A stretch of 64,000 nt of DNA from Marinobacter persicus (GCF_900114155.1 NZ_FOSC01000010.1:62001-126000); one strand, 5' to 3'; counted from the stretch's first letter, positions 9,365-18,159 are shown. Notes: generated by a model from the letters alone, not told the origin. Made by a program: numbers and translations.

Positions 9365-9374
9365 TGGAGCCGGC

Positions 9375-10130
9375 GTGTCTGTGATCTCTGTTCGTCAGTT
9401 GGCTTTCGGCTATTCGTCGGCCACGCCGGTGCTCAAGGGAATCGATCTGGAGGTGCCGGAGGGGTCGGTTTTTGGCCTGCTGGGGCCAAACGGCGCTGGT
9501 AAAACCACGTTTCTGTCCATTCTTGCGGGTCTGATTCCCTGTCCTCCGGACCGTGTGTTTATCGATGGCCGTGACTGGTCCACACCGGCCAGCCGCCCGG
9601 CCGTCCGGCTGGCGCTGGTGCCTCAGGAGTATGCCTTTTACCACCCGCTGACCGTGCGGGAGAATCTGGCCTTTTTTGCCGGTGTTCAGGGTGTGCCAAA
9701 AGCTCAGATCGAGTCCAGAATACAAAGCGCCGTGGCCAGGACCGGCCTGGGCGAGCGGCTGGGCAGCCGTGCCGGCAAGCTCTCGGGCGGCCTGAAGCGC
9801 CGGCTGAACCTGGCCATTGGTTTACTGAACCAGCCACGCCTGTTGTTGCTGGACGAACCAACGGTGGGGATTGACCCCCATTCGCGGCATTTTATTCTGG
9901 AAACCATCCGCCAGTTGGGGCGTGAAGGCACCACCATCATCTACACCTCCCACTACATGGAAGAGGTGGAGGAATTGTGCGATCGGGTGGCGATCATGGA
10001 CCATGGCCAGATCCTGCGTAACGGCCCGCTGACTGAACTTCTGGCCGAGGCCCCGCCCACGCCGAGACGACGCGAATCCAGCCTGGAGGCGCTGTTTCTG
10101 GAGCTCACCACCCGGGAGTTGAGGGATTGA
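9375..10130 (+). CDS. ABC-2 type exporter, ATP-binding subunit
   Basis: A 251-residue ATPase. I take GTG 9375 (GGAGC at 9366-9370) as start; a longer frame from 9312 would run into fabG. Walker A is GPNGAGKTT, the signature is LSGGLKRRLN, and Walker B is LLLLDEPTVGID followed by the switch His in YTSHYMEEV. This arrangement is typical of ABC-2 exporters of lipids, polysaccharides and drugs. With the permease that starts two bases later it forms a second export route in a cluster that already has an MMPL pump. Confidence 0.85.
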   Translation: MSVISVRQLAFGYSSATPVLKGIDLEVPEGSVFGLLGPNGAGKTTFLSILAGLIPCPPDRVFIDGRDWSTPASRPAVRLALVPQEYAFYHPLTVRENLAFFAGVQGVPKAQIESRIQSAVARTGLGERLGSRAGKLSGGLKRRLNLAIGLLNQPRLLLLDEPTVGIDPHSRHFILETIRQLGREGTTIIYTSHYMEEVEELCDRVAIMDHGQILRNGPLTELLAEAPPTPRRRESSLEALFLELTTRELRD

Positions 10131-10131
10131 T

Positions 10132-11298
10132 ATGGGGCCGATGAGTGCACTGATCCGCAAGGAACTCCTGTTGCTGCTGCGAGACCCCCACGGTCTGCTG
10201 CTGCTGTTCGTGATGCCGGCGGTGTTTGTGCTGATCATGACCTTTGCGCTGCAGAACCAGTATGCGGTAAACAAGGATGTCAGCCTGGATTTCTATCTGT
10301 TCAGCGAGCATGACAGCGGTCTCAGCCGCGCTTTTGAGCGGGACCTGGCGGAAGCATCGCCACTTCGACGGCTGGAAACAGACGCAGACTGGCAGCAAAT
10401 GCAGGCGCGGGCCCGGGATGACGAGGTTAAGTTTCTGGTGCGGATCAAGCCGGGGTTTGATCAGCTGTTAATCGAACGACAGGCACCGGTGGAAATTCTG
10501 TATTCACCGGGTACTTCGCCGGTATTTGCCAGTGTCGCGGAAGGGCGGGCGATGGAGCTGCTGAACCGCCTGTACCTGCGGTACCGGCTGTCCTCCATGC
10601 CCGGTGTACAGAGCAGTCTGGAGGCTCGTGGCGAAGACCTGATAGAAGCCCGGTCTCTGTATGACGACAGTGGAGCCATGCCGTCCTCGGTGCAGCAGAA
10701 TGTGCCGGCGTGGCTGCTGTTCGCCATGTTTTTTATCGCCGTGCCTTTGTCCACCACCCTGATTAACGAGCGTCAGCAGGGTACCTTGCTGCGGTTGCGC
10801 AGCATGGGCGTCGGGCCGGTCAAGCTGCTGGCCGGCAAGGTGGTTCCGTTTTTCATTGTCAATCTGGTTCAGGTTGTCGTGCTGTTTCTGATCGGCCTGT
10901 ATCTGATTCCAATGATGGGCGGTGACCGCCTGACCCTGGGCCAGAACCCGGAAGGGCTGGCGCTGGTGTCCGTCGCCGCCAGTCTGGCGGCGGTTTGTTA
11001 CGCGCTGCTGATTGCCCAGTTGACCAGCACCATCGAGCAGGCAACGATTGTTTCCGGCGTCTGTAACATTATCATGGCGGCTCTGGGCGGTGTCATGGTG
11101 CCCAGCTTCCTTATGCCCGAGGCCATGCAGCAGATTGGCAGCTATTCACCCATGGCCTGGGGCCTGAACGGCTTTTTCGATATCCTGCTGCGTAATGGCA
11201 CGGTGGCAGACACCCTGCCCGAGGTGGGCGCCTTGCTGGGTTTCGCCGCCTTGATGCTGGCGCTGACCGTGTGGCGTTATCGGGCGATCACAAAGTGA
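10132..11298 (+). CDS. ABC-2 type exporter, membrane subunit
   Basis: A 388-residue permease of the ABC-2/ABC-2_3 type. It has one N-terminal helix (LLLFVMPAVFVLIMTFAL), a periplasmic domain of about 150 residues, and five to six C-terminal helices from about residue 190, including a NERQQGTLLRLRS coupling segment. It pairs with the preceding ATPase (start two bases after its stop). The substrate is inferred from context as the pigment or a lipid intermediate. Confidence 0.83.
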   Translation: MGPMSALIRKELLLLLRDPHGLLLLFVMPAVFVLIMTFALQNQYAVNKDVSLDFYLFSEHDSGLSRAFERDLAEASPLRRLETDADWQQMQARARDDEVKFLVRIKPGFDQLLIERQAPVEILYSPGTSPVFASVAEGRAMELLNRLYLRYRLSSMPGVQSSLEARGEDLIEARSLYDDSGAMPSSVQQNVPAWLLFAMFFIAVPLSTTLINERQQGTLLRLRSMGVGPVKLLAGKVVPFFIVNLVQVVVLFLIGLYLIPMMGGDRLTLGQNPEGLALVSVAASLAAVCYALLIAQLTSTIEQATIVSGVCNIIMAALGGVMVPSFLMPEAMQQIGSYSPMAWGLNGFFDILLRNGTVADTLPEVGALLGFAALMLALTVWRYRAITK

Positions 11299-11359
11299 CG
11301 GCCGGCGACAGTTGAGCAGACCGGTGTTTCACAACCCATTCAATAACCAGAGCGGTCCT

Positions 11360-11617
11360 ATGAATACCGAGGAACTGAAAGCAGAACTCAAGGAACTGAT
11401 TGTCGAAGAGTGTGACGTGGATGTTGAAGCCGAGGATATCCGGGATGACGAATTCCTGATCGGCCCCGACAGCCGTCTGAACCTGGATTCCCTGGATGCC
11501 CTCAGCATCTCGCTGGAAGTCAAACGGCGCTATAAAAAGCACATCGACAGTGGTAACGAGACCCGGATGGCGCTTACCTCGGTCAACACCCTGGCGGAAT
11601 TCATCCTGGCCGACTGA
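11360..11617 (+). CDS. Acyl carrier protein
   Basis: An acidic 85-residue protein beginning at ATG 11360. The phosphopantetheine attachment serine is Ser44 in NLDSLDALSI, in the usual place at the start of helix II, so it is a holo-ACP candidate. It should carry the growing polyene chain for the ketosynthases, ketoreductase and dehydratases here. The longer frame from 11312 adds an unlikely N-terminus. Only one ACP is visible in this window; aryl polyene clusters often have two, so another may lie left of base 1. Confidence 0.85.
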   Translation: MNTEELKAELKELIVEECDVDVEAEDIRDDEFLIGPDSRLNLDSLDALSISLEVKRRYKKHIDSGNETRMALTSVNTLAEFILAD

Positions 11618-11637
11618 ATGCGAGCAGACTGCAACCC

Positions 11638-12813
11638 ATGACCGTACCCAAACAACAGGCCTGTGTGCCGGCCAGAATTACCGCCAGTGGCATTGTCAGT
11701 GCCCTGGGCACCGGCAAGGCCGACAACTTGCAAGGGCTGCTGGCCGGTGTTGGTAAAACGCCGGAGCGGTTGTCGCTGCCTCATTTCGAGGAGCCTGTCG
11801 AGGTTCCGTATTACGGCGTGCAAGGGGCGCCGCAAAGCGCGGAAGCGCGCCTGCACTGGTTGCTGGACCAGGCCATGGAAGAGCTGTTGGCCGAACAACC
11901 GTTGTCGGCGGCGCAGCGCGCTGAAATTCCGGTGTTTATCGGTTCATCCTGCTGGGGCATTGCCATTGCCGAAGAGGCGTATCGCCAGCAATACCGGGAG
12001 CATCGGGAAACGGCAATTCCGTTGCCACTGGACGGTTTCAGCCAGATCAGCCGCCACCTGCAACAGGCCTGGGGTTTTCACGGCGCTGATTTCGCCCTGA
12101 ATACCGCCTGCACCGCTACCGCCAATGCCATTCTCAGCGCCCGCGCCGCATTGGCGACCGGACAGGCGGAGCATGCCCTGATCGTTGGGCTTGAAGCCCG
12201 CAACGACACCTCCCTGGCGGGTTTTTACGGCATGCAGCTGCTGGCCGAGGGTATGATGCGGCCGTTCGACAGGCAGCGTGACGGCCTGGTGCTGGGGGAA
12301 GGCTGCGGCGCCATTCTGCTGTCCCGTTGTACGGATCAACAGCCCGGAACACTGGTGTGGGGCGGGGCCAGTAATTGCGACACTTTCAGTATCTCGGCGT
12401 CCAATCCGGACGGCAGCACCATCGCCGCCGTGATGCAGGATGCCATGGCAACCTGCGGGCTTGGGCCATCGGACATCCGGGCGATCAAGGCCCACGGCAC
12501 CGCCACCCCACTGAATGATGATGGTGAGGCCGCCGGGATGAAGCGCGCTTTCAAAACACTGCCACCGTTCTTTTCCATGAAGGCGGCCCTGGGCCACACC
12601 CTGGGGAGTTGTGGCGTGCTGGAAACCCTTTTGATGGCCGAAGCCATTGAGCTGGGTCGTCTGCCCGCAAGTGCCGGCTTTTCCGAGACCGATCCCGGGC
12701 TGGGGGTGACCCCGATGTCCGAGCCGGTGGAGGCCGGGCCAGGTAATTACCTGCTCAATTTTTTCGGCTTCGGCGGCAATAACGCCAGTCTGATTCTGCG
12801 CCACCAACACTGA
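11638..12813 (+). CDS. Beta-ketoacyl-ACP synthase, KS partner of the KS/CLF pair
   Basis: A 391-residue ketosynthase with a complete triad: Cys158 in LNTACTATAN, His286 in KAHGTATPLND and His320 in ALGHTLGSCG. It is followed 22 bp later by a shortened, cysteine-less KS relative, the layout of the ketosynthase/chain-length-factor heterodimers (ApeO-ApeC type) that extend aryl polyenes. It is 20 bp downstream of the ACP gene. I infer that this is the main elongating enzyme. Confidence 0.85.
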   Translation: MTVPKQQACVPARITASGIVSALGTGKADNLQGLLAGVGKTPERLSLPHFEEPVEVPYYGVQGAPQSAEARLHWLLDQAMEELLAEQPLSAAQRAEIPVFIGSSCWGIAIAEEAYRQQYREHRETAIPLPLDGFSQISRHLQQAWGFHGADFALNTACTATANAILSARAALATGQAEHALIVGLEARNDTSLAGFYGMQLLAEGMMRPFDRQRDGLVLGEGCGAILLSRCTDQQPGTLVWGGASNCDTFSISASNPDGSTIAAVMQDAMATCGLGPSDIRAIKAHGTATPLNDDGEAAGMKRAFKTLPPFFSMKAALGHTLGSCGVLETLLMAEAIELGRLPASAGFSETDPGLGVTPMSEPVEAGPGNYLLNFFGFGGNNASLILRHQH

Positions 12814-12835
12814 ACCGATTCCGGAACCATAATCT

Positions 12836-13726
12836 ATGCTCGAGATACTTGCCCTGGGCGATCACTACCAAACGGTGGACCCCGAGCAGGGGTTGGCAAA
12901 CGTCAAGCCGGCGGCCACTGAAGTGTGTCGGGACCGGTTCCGGCGTATTGACCGTTTCACCCAACTGGCGCTGATTGGTTCGGCCCGCTGTGTGCAGTCG
13001 GCGGATCCCGGGCCGAAGACCGGTTTGTACATTGGGTCCCGCTTTGCCTCCACCGGCAATACCATTGCCGTGCACGAAAAAATGGTCAGTGCCGGCGTGG
13101 TGCCCAAGCCCGCCAACTTCATCAATACCCTGAGCAATTCCGCCGGTTATTTCGTGGCCCGGAATCTGGGGCTTGGGGATCGCAACCTGTTTGTGTCCCG
13201 GGGCGATGCGTCGATTGTCGCGGCCCTGCAGCTGGCGGCGATGGATGTGGCAAGCGGTTCGGTGTGTCAGGCACTGGTGGGGTCGGTGGATGAGGCGGTG
13301 TTGCCGCTTGAGCACCATCGGTACCGTCTGGGGCTTGAGCCGGGAACCGTGATGGGTGAGGGCAGCCACTGGCTGCTGGTGGCGCGAGAGGCCCGGGAGG
13401 GCCGCAGCCTGGCAACCATCACCGACATGGTGACCCTGCGCGATGAAAGCGCACTGGCGTCCTGGCTGGATGGACTGGATGGCCGTGAGCAGTATCGGGT
13501 GTCACTGTCGCCCTGGACCCGGCAGCAAATCGCGTCCACCTGTTTCAAGAGCCGGCAGATGCTCACCGACTTTGATCCGGAGCTGGCGGCGTATCCCGGC
13601 CATGCCACCGGCGCCATCATCCGTTATCTCCAGGCGGGCGGCAGCGAACCGCTGATTGTGATTGCCGCGGACACTGACGGCCGTTTTCACAGCGTGATGG
13701 TGCGTCCGAACCGGGCCTCAGCGTAA
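12836..13726 (+). CDS. Degenerate ketosynthase, chain-length-factor-like
   Basis: A 296-residue thiolase-fold protein, about 100 residues shorter than a full KS. The nucleophile region reads NTLSNSAGYF (residues 97-106), so the active cysteine is absent, and no HGTAT motif is present; GHATGAI near residue 260 corresponds to the second His loop. This is the pattern of chain-length factors, which control chain length within a heterodimer without catalysing condensation. It ends the forward operon, and its last nine bases overlap the end of the convergent DUF4872 gene. Confidence 0.75.
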   Translation: MLEILALGDHYQTVDPEQGLANVKPAATEVCRDRFRRIDRFTQLALIGSARCVQSADPGPKTGLYIGSRFASTGNTIAVHEKMVSAGVVPKPANFINTLSNSAGYFVARNLGLGDRNLFVSRGDASIVAALQLAAMDVASGSVCQALVGSVDEAVLPLEHHRYRLGLEPGTVMGEGSHWLLVAREAREGRSLATITDMVTLRDESALASWLDGLDGREQYRVSLSPWTRQQIASTCFKSRQMLTDFDPELAAYPGHATGAIIRYLQAGGSEPLIVIAADTDGRFHSVMVRPNRASA

Positions 13727-14710
13727 ATCCAGCGCCAGCAGCGTCCGGTAACCTTCCTGTTCCATATCAGCCACGGTACGCAGCTGGTCGGCCAGCTTGC
13801 GGTAATCCAGTGTACTGCGGCCTTTAAGCATTTTGGCCGCGTAGAGTGCGAACCGGCGCCATTCATCGCCGGCATCGGTAAACTGGTCGGCGGCTTTCGC
13901 CAGCCCGTCGTTGTTCAGAATACCAGCCGATTCCTGCAGGAATGAGGCAAACAGAAAGCGGAAACCGGCGCCTCCCGTGCCTATCTCTTCCTGCATGCGC
14001 ACCATGTGGCCGATCAGCAGCTTGTTGTGGTGCTCATTGGCCGGCGACAGTTTTTCCATGTGCCGGGCGACATGGCGGATGCCCCGCACGCCGATGAAAG
14101 GCAGCGGGGTTCTCAGCATCATCCTGGCCGTTGAATTGATCGCTTTTGGAATCGCCTGGTGAAGGTCTGTTGGGATATCCGTGCTTTCCGGGTAGTAGAT
14201 CAGCCCTTTTGGTGCCAGCATGCCTTTCACAAAGCGGGCCCGCTGGAGGGCAACGGATTCGGCACGCACCGGCTGTTCGAAGGTCGGATCGCTGATCAGG
14301 TAGTCATCGCCCTCTTTGCCGTAGGCCACCAGGTTGTGCGCATTGAAATGAAAGCGCATGTTTTCAGGAAAGTAGGGCAGCCAGTAAACGGACGCCTGCA
14401 GCCCCACCGGGTACCCCTGTTCAAGGTACCGGTCCAGTGCCGCAGTACCGTCCGCGGGCTTACGGAAGCGTTCAAAGTGGAAACGGATACCCAGGCGTTT
14501 GCTCAGCCCGCGAATGATTCTTCCCGGCGGCATTCGATAGGCCAGCAGGGGCATGCCGCCCATCTTGACCAGCGGAATGTAGGCGTAGGTGAGCGCCGAT
14601 GACAGGCCGAACACCATTGGCTCGGACAGATCCAGGCCATTGTGGCGTAACAGCGCCGCCACGGCGCCGCTTTCACAATGGGCGGTTTGCTGGTGATCAA
14701 AGTCGGTCAT
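13718..14710 (-). CDS. BtrH_N / DUF4872 domain protein
   Basis: A 330-residue protein. The N-terminus (HCESGAVAALLRHNGLDLSE) and the central HFNAHNLVAYGKEGDDYLIS segment match the BtrH N-terminal domain pattern, a C39-peptidase-like acyltransferase fold with Cys near residue 12 and a His in the centre; the C-terminal half fits DUF4872. BtrH transfers an acyl chain from an ACP to a small molecule in butirosin synthesis, so here it may join the polyene acyl group to the resorcinol hydroxyl as an ester. That function is inferred. It is the last gene of the reverse operon, four bases after the 135-residue gene. Confidence 0.7.
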   Translation of the reverse strand: MTDFDHQQTAHCESGAVAALLRHNGLDLSEPMVFGLSSALTYAYIPLVKMGGMPLLAYRMPPGRIIRGLSKRLGIRFHFERFRKPADGTAALDRYLEQGYPVGLQASVYWLPYFPENMRFHFNAHNLVAYGKEGDDYLISDPTFEQPVRAESVALQRARFVKGMLAPKGLIYYPESTDIPTDLHQAIPKAINSTARMMLRTPLPFIGVRGIRHVARHMEKLSPANEHHNKLLIGHMVRMQEEIGTGGAGFRFLFASFLQESAGILNNDGLAKAADQFTDAGDEWRRFALYAAKMLKGRSTLDYRKLADQLRTVADMEQEGYRTLLALDLR

Positions 14711-14714
14711 GTTG

Positions 14715-15122
14715 TTATTGGTCGTCTGGCGGGAGGGTTCGCAATTGGTCGGCAGTCATCTGGAACGCTTCTTCATAACGCTGCAGTTTGCCGGGCTTGA
14801 GGTGGCGGAAGACGGCCGGTTTCAGATGGCGTTTGACCTGCCACCGGAAAAAACCGGTGGCCTGGGCCAGAACCGTGATGTCCATCCGGTGGGCGTACAT
14901 GTGGTATTCCAGCGGCGACGACAGCCCTTGCTGCACGCGCTGGCGGGCTTCGCGAGCGAAGCGGTTGTACTCCTCCACGGCCTGGTCCAGGACCACGTCT
15001 TCCGCTTCCCAGCCACTGGACAGCGCCGTGGTGTATTCACCGTCTGCGTTGCGGGCGTACAGGCGTTTGCGCTGGCCTTCGAACGATTTGGAATCGTCCT
15101 GGGGGACTTCGTCCAGTTTCAT
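14715..15122 (-). CDS. Small hypothetical protein of the dialkylresorcinol operon
   Basis: A 135-residue soluble, charged protein with no signal peptide or membrane helix and no motif I recognise. It is largely helical, with segments such as DQAVEEYNRFAREARQRVQQ and a basic aromatic stretch FFRWQVKRHLKP. Its start overlaps the KAS III stop by four bases (15119-15122) and it ends four bases before the DUF4872 gene, so it is translated with them and probably acts in the same late step, perhaps as an adaptor. Confidence 0.65.
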   Translation of the reverse strand: MKLDEVPQDDSKSFEGQRKRLYARNADGEYTTALSSGWEAEDVVLDQAVEEYNRFAREARQRVQQGLSSPLEYHMYAHRMDITVLAQATGFFRWQVKRHLKPAVFRHLKPGKLQRYEEAFQMTADQLRTLPPDDQ

Positions 15123-16276
15123 AGCTGATCCTGACCGTCACAAACCGTCAACAGCATGAATGAAGACGAGAAACGTCCGCTTTCCGGTACCCAGCACAAC
15201 AGCTTCTGACCTGCCTCGAGCTTGCCGGAGCTGTACAGCTCCTCAAGCATGATATAGATCGATGCGGAACCGGTGTTGCCCTTTTGTGGCAGGTTGGTGG
15301 CCCAGCGTTCAAACGGGATCTCCATGCCACCGTTTTTCATGCCCTCGTAGACACGCTCGCGGAAATAACCGGAGGAGTAATGGGGCAGGAACCAGTCGAT
15401 GTCGCTGGCGGTGATGTCGTATTTCTCCATGACATCGGGCAGGTACTGTTCGATGGTGGTGGCAATGATGTTGTCATTCAGCAGGCGCACATCCTGCTTC
15501 ACGGCAAAGATGGATTCTTTCAGCCAGGTGTCGTGGGGCAGGTCTTTCCAGCTCTCCAGGCCGCCGTCGTCACGCTTGCGTGCACCTGCGTACATGCAGG
15601 CATCCAGCTGATTGGCGAAGGAGCGGATGTCGATCCAGTCAATGCGCAGGGATAATCCCTGTTCCGAGGGCTTCGGCTCCAGCGCCATGGCACCGGCGCC
15701 ATCGGACAGCATCCAGCGCAGGAAGTCCTTGTCGAATGCCACCTCCGGCTTTTTCTCCAGGGTATCCAGGGCAGCGGCTGTTTCCGGCTCAAAGAGTTTG
15801 CCGCGCATGACTGCCGAAGCCACTTCCGAACCGGTGCTGACCACCCGTTTGTGCTGTCCGGTGGCCACAGACATCCATCCGTATTTCAGCGCCGACATGC
15901 CGGCCAGGCAAACGCCGGCGGTTGCCACCACCTCGCAGGGCGGATTGGCCAGCTCGCCGTGCACCATTACAGCGTGGTTGGGCATGAGCTGATCCGGCAG
16001 GCTGGTTCCGCATACAAGGCAGTCCAGTTCCTGCGCGTAAGGGGCGCCCAGCGCCCGGATTGCTTCAGCGGTCAGTTCGGCGTTGGTGTGCGTGCGCTCA
16101 CCGGTTTGAGGGTCAACCGCGTAATACCGGGTTTTGATCTTGTTGCTTTTGAGTATCACCCGGCGGGCACGGGATGGCTGGTCGCCTGCCTGGCCGAGAA
16201 CCTGTTCCATCTGGTCGTTGGTGACAGGCTCGTTGGGTAGCGCGGCTGCGATCGCGGTAATGTAGACGTTTTTCAT
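15119..16276 (-). CDS. darB: KAS III-like ketosynthase, DarB type
   Basis: A 385-residue FabH-fold enzyme. The catalytic triad is visible: Cys123 in ATAGVCLAGM, His in WFLPHYSSGYF and Asn in QKGNTGSAS. DarB enzymes condense two beta-ketoacyl units to make the cyclohexanedione precursor of dialkylresorcinols. The neighbour at 16329-17249 looks like DarA, which is the main reason for this name rather than a housekeeping fabH. It is followed by two overlapping or closely spaced genes and preceded by darA with a 52-bp gap. Confidence 0.75.
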   Translation of the reverse strand: MKNVYITAIAAALPNEPVTNDQMEQVLGQAGDQPSRARRVILKSNKIKTRYYAVDPQTGERTHTNAELTAEAIRALGAPYAQELDCLVCGTSLPDQLMPNHAVMVHGELANPPCEVVATAGVCLAGMSALKYGWMSVATGQHKRVVSTGSEVASAVMRGKLFEPETAAALDTLEKKPEVAFDKDFLRWMLSDGAGAMALEPKPSEQGLSLRIDWIDIRSFANQLDACMYAGARKRDDGGLESWKDLPHDTWLKESIFAVKQDVRLLNDNIIATTIEQYLPDVMEKYDITASDIDWFLPHYSSGYFRERVYEGMKNGGMEIPFERWATNLPQKGNTGSASIYIMLEELYSSGKLEAGQKLLCWVPESGRFSSSFMLLTVCDGQDQL

Positions 16277-16328
16277 GGCTCAAACTGCTCAATAGCCGGC
16301 CTGGGCCGGGCGTGAAACATATTGATTG

Positions 16329-17249
16329 TTATTCCCCGGAAGGGGCGCTGTAATAAGCTTTTTGCTGGGCAATGCGCTTTCGGGTCAGCGGTGCCAGCAG
16401 CCGTTTAATGATCATGCCGGCGGGCACCACGGTCAGGATCATGGCAATCAGGAACACCGAGTAGAATGCCAGCACCGGCTTGCGCTGCCAGGCCCCACGC
16501 GGGCCCAGTGATCGCAGCAGTTTGCCCCACAGACGAAAGGCCCGTTTCGCGGTTTTTTCGCTGGAAATCAGTCCGGCGTTGATGCGCACGGCGGACAGCC
16601 CCCGGAACATGTCGGCGGCAACCTCGCCCCTGAAGCGCAGGCGGTCACGGATGCGTCGGCCAAAGCGTTCGCTGGCAACAATTTCTTTTTCAGCGACACC
16701 GGCGCGTGGGATCAACCCGCCCCAGAAGGGGCCCTTGTGGCCGGTCAGGACCCAGAGTGGGGTGGCGAAAAAACTCAGAACCGAGCCGGCTTCGTCCACC
16801 ATGGCGACATTGCCCACCAGCCTGGCGTTGAGCGCCTCGAGATGGGCCTTCATATCTTCCTGGGCCATCAGCCACATGTTCCGGCAGGCAATCAGGGTCA
16901 CCACGGGCTTGCCATCCAGCAGTCGGGCGGCGGTCGGGTGCTGCAGGAAGGCGGTCATCGGCAAGGCGGGTGACAGAAACCAGACCTGATAGGCCAGCAC
17001 CACCAGATCGAAATCCTCATCACCGCTGACCTGAGGTTCGTGAATCGGTGGCGCGTCCTGGTAGACGCACTCCGGGAAGGTATCCAGAAAGGTAAAAAAC
17101 GGCCACGGGAAGGGGAAATCCTCAACGGGCCGGATGTTTTCGAATGTCACCGAAATGTCATCCGACTCGACCAGTGGTCGCGTAAACTCCTTTACGACAC
17201 TATCGAGCTGTCCGCTCTGGGAATAGTGTACGACCAGAACCTTCTTCAT
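16329..17249 (-). CDS. darA: DarA-like dialkylresorcinol condensing enzyme (flavodoxin fold)
   Basis: A 306-residue protein starting at ATG 17249, giving the flavodoxin-type N-terminus MKKVLVVHYSQSGQ with its FMN phosphate loop; the longer frame from 17303 is unlikely. The N-terminal 200 residues fit a NAD(P)H-dependent flavodoxin-like reductase. A hydrophobic segment near residues 262-283 (YSVFLIAMILTVVPAGMIIK) followed by basic residues suggests a membrane anchor. Proteins of this architecture are found beside DarB-type synthases and are named dialkylresorcinol condensing enzymes. It is the first gene of the reverse operon, divergent from the double-hotdog gene. Confidence 0.72.
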   Translation of the reverse strand: MKKVLVVHYSQSGQLDSVVKEFTRPLVESDDISVTFENIRPVEDFPFPWPFFTFLDTFPECVYQDAPPIHEPQVSGDEDFDLVVLAYQVWFLSPALPMTAFLQHPTAARLLDGKPVVTLIACRNMWLMAQEDMKAHLEALNARLVGNVAMVDEAGSVLSFFATPLWVLTGHKGPFWGGLIPRAGVAEKEIVASERFGRRIRDRLRFRGEVAADMFRGLSAVRINAGLISSEKTAKRAFRLWGKLLRSLGPRGAWQRKPVLAFYSVFLIAMILTVVPAGMIIKRLLAPLTRKRIAQQKAYYSAPSGE

Positions 17250-17376
17250 TGTCAGCTTCCAGAACTCTGTGCCAGAATCGTTCGAATTAAAAAACGGTAA
17301 CAACCAACCTGTAGGTATAGCGCGCGACTATAGCACAGGACCCATTCCATCTGAATCCTTCGGGCAATCCAGAACC

Positions 17377-18114
17377 ATGCAATTCAGCGTAGAAATTTCG
17401 CCGGAGCATCCGGCGCTACCTGGCCATTTTCCCGGTATGCCGGTGGTGCCGGCGGTTATTCTTATTGAACGGCTTGCCGATCAACTGGAGCGGCTGACCG
17501 GGAGGGAGGTTAACAGCATCCGGCAATTACGGTTGCTGGGGCCGGCATTGCCTGGCCAGCGGCTTGACGTCATGGTCAACGAGAAGTCGGCGGGCAGCTG
17601 GCGAGTGACCTGCACCAGTGACGGCAAGCCGGTGGCCAAAGGCGTGTTCGCCACCGACGCACCTGAGCCGGAACGGGCGGAACCGGCGCGTCCGGATTCG
17701 CCGGGATTTCAGTCTGCGAGTGGAGCCTATCAGCACTTGCCCCACGCCGGAGCTATGCAACTGGTTGATCAAATAGCGTTCCGGGACGATGGCGCGGAAA
17801 CGCGTCTGGATTTGGATGATAGGCACCCGTTGGCGAGTGGGCAGAGCGTGGCGGCCTGGATGATGCTTGAATACGCCGCTCAACTGATGGCCTGCCGGAA
17901 GATTCTTCAGGGTGGCGAGCCCATGCATAAGGCCATGATTGTGCTGGTGCGCTCGCTCGACCGGTACACATCCGGGTTGTCAGCAGGCGATCGGGTGACC
18001 ATTCGGGTTCTCGAAGGGGTGGCGCAGCCGGGCGCCGTGCAGTGCGGATTCCGTGCGATCAGTGAAGGACGCATGGTTGCCAGTGGCGAATTTACGGTCG
18101 TCAGTCAGGGCTGA
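17377..18114 (+). CDS. Double-hotdog 3-hydroxyacyl-ACP dehydratase (ApeI-ApeP-like fusion)
   Basis: A 245-residue protein starting at ATG 17377. The first half carries HPALPGHFPGMPVVPAVILI, the FabZ/ApeI-type catalytic helix with its His. The second half (from about residue 115) has YQHLPHAGAMQLVDQI and MMLEYAAQLMACR, a second hotdog related to the 8166-8642 dehydratase. Fused domains of this kind may form the asymmetric dehydratase pair that aryl polyene systems use. Expressed divergently from darA; ends at a two-way terminator. Confidence 0.75.
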   Translation: MQFSVEISPEHPALPGHFPGMPVVPAVILIERLADQLERLTGREVNSIRQLRLLGPALPGQRLDVMVNEKSAGSWRVTCTSDGKPVAKGVFATDAPEPERAEPARPDSPGFQSASGAYQHLPHAGAMQLVDQIAFRDDGAETRLDLDDRHPLASGQSVAAWMMLEYAAQLMACRKILQGGEPMHKAMIVLVRSLDRYTSGLSAGDRVTIRVLEGVAQPGAVQCGFRAISEGRMVASGEFTVVSQG

Positions 18115-18118
18115 AACG

Positions 18119-18150
18119 AAAAAAGCCGCTGATTGTCATCAGCGGCTTTT
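18119..18150. terminator. Bidirectional intrinsic terminator
   Basis: A perfect 12-bp stem (18121-18132 with 18139-18150) around a 6-base loop, with A-runs on one side and T-runs on the other. It can stop both the forward dehydratase transcript and the reverse tRNA-Asn transcript. Confidence 0.85.
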
Positions 18151-18159
18151 CGGAATAAG

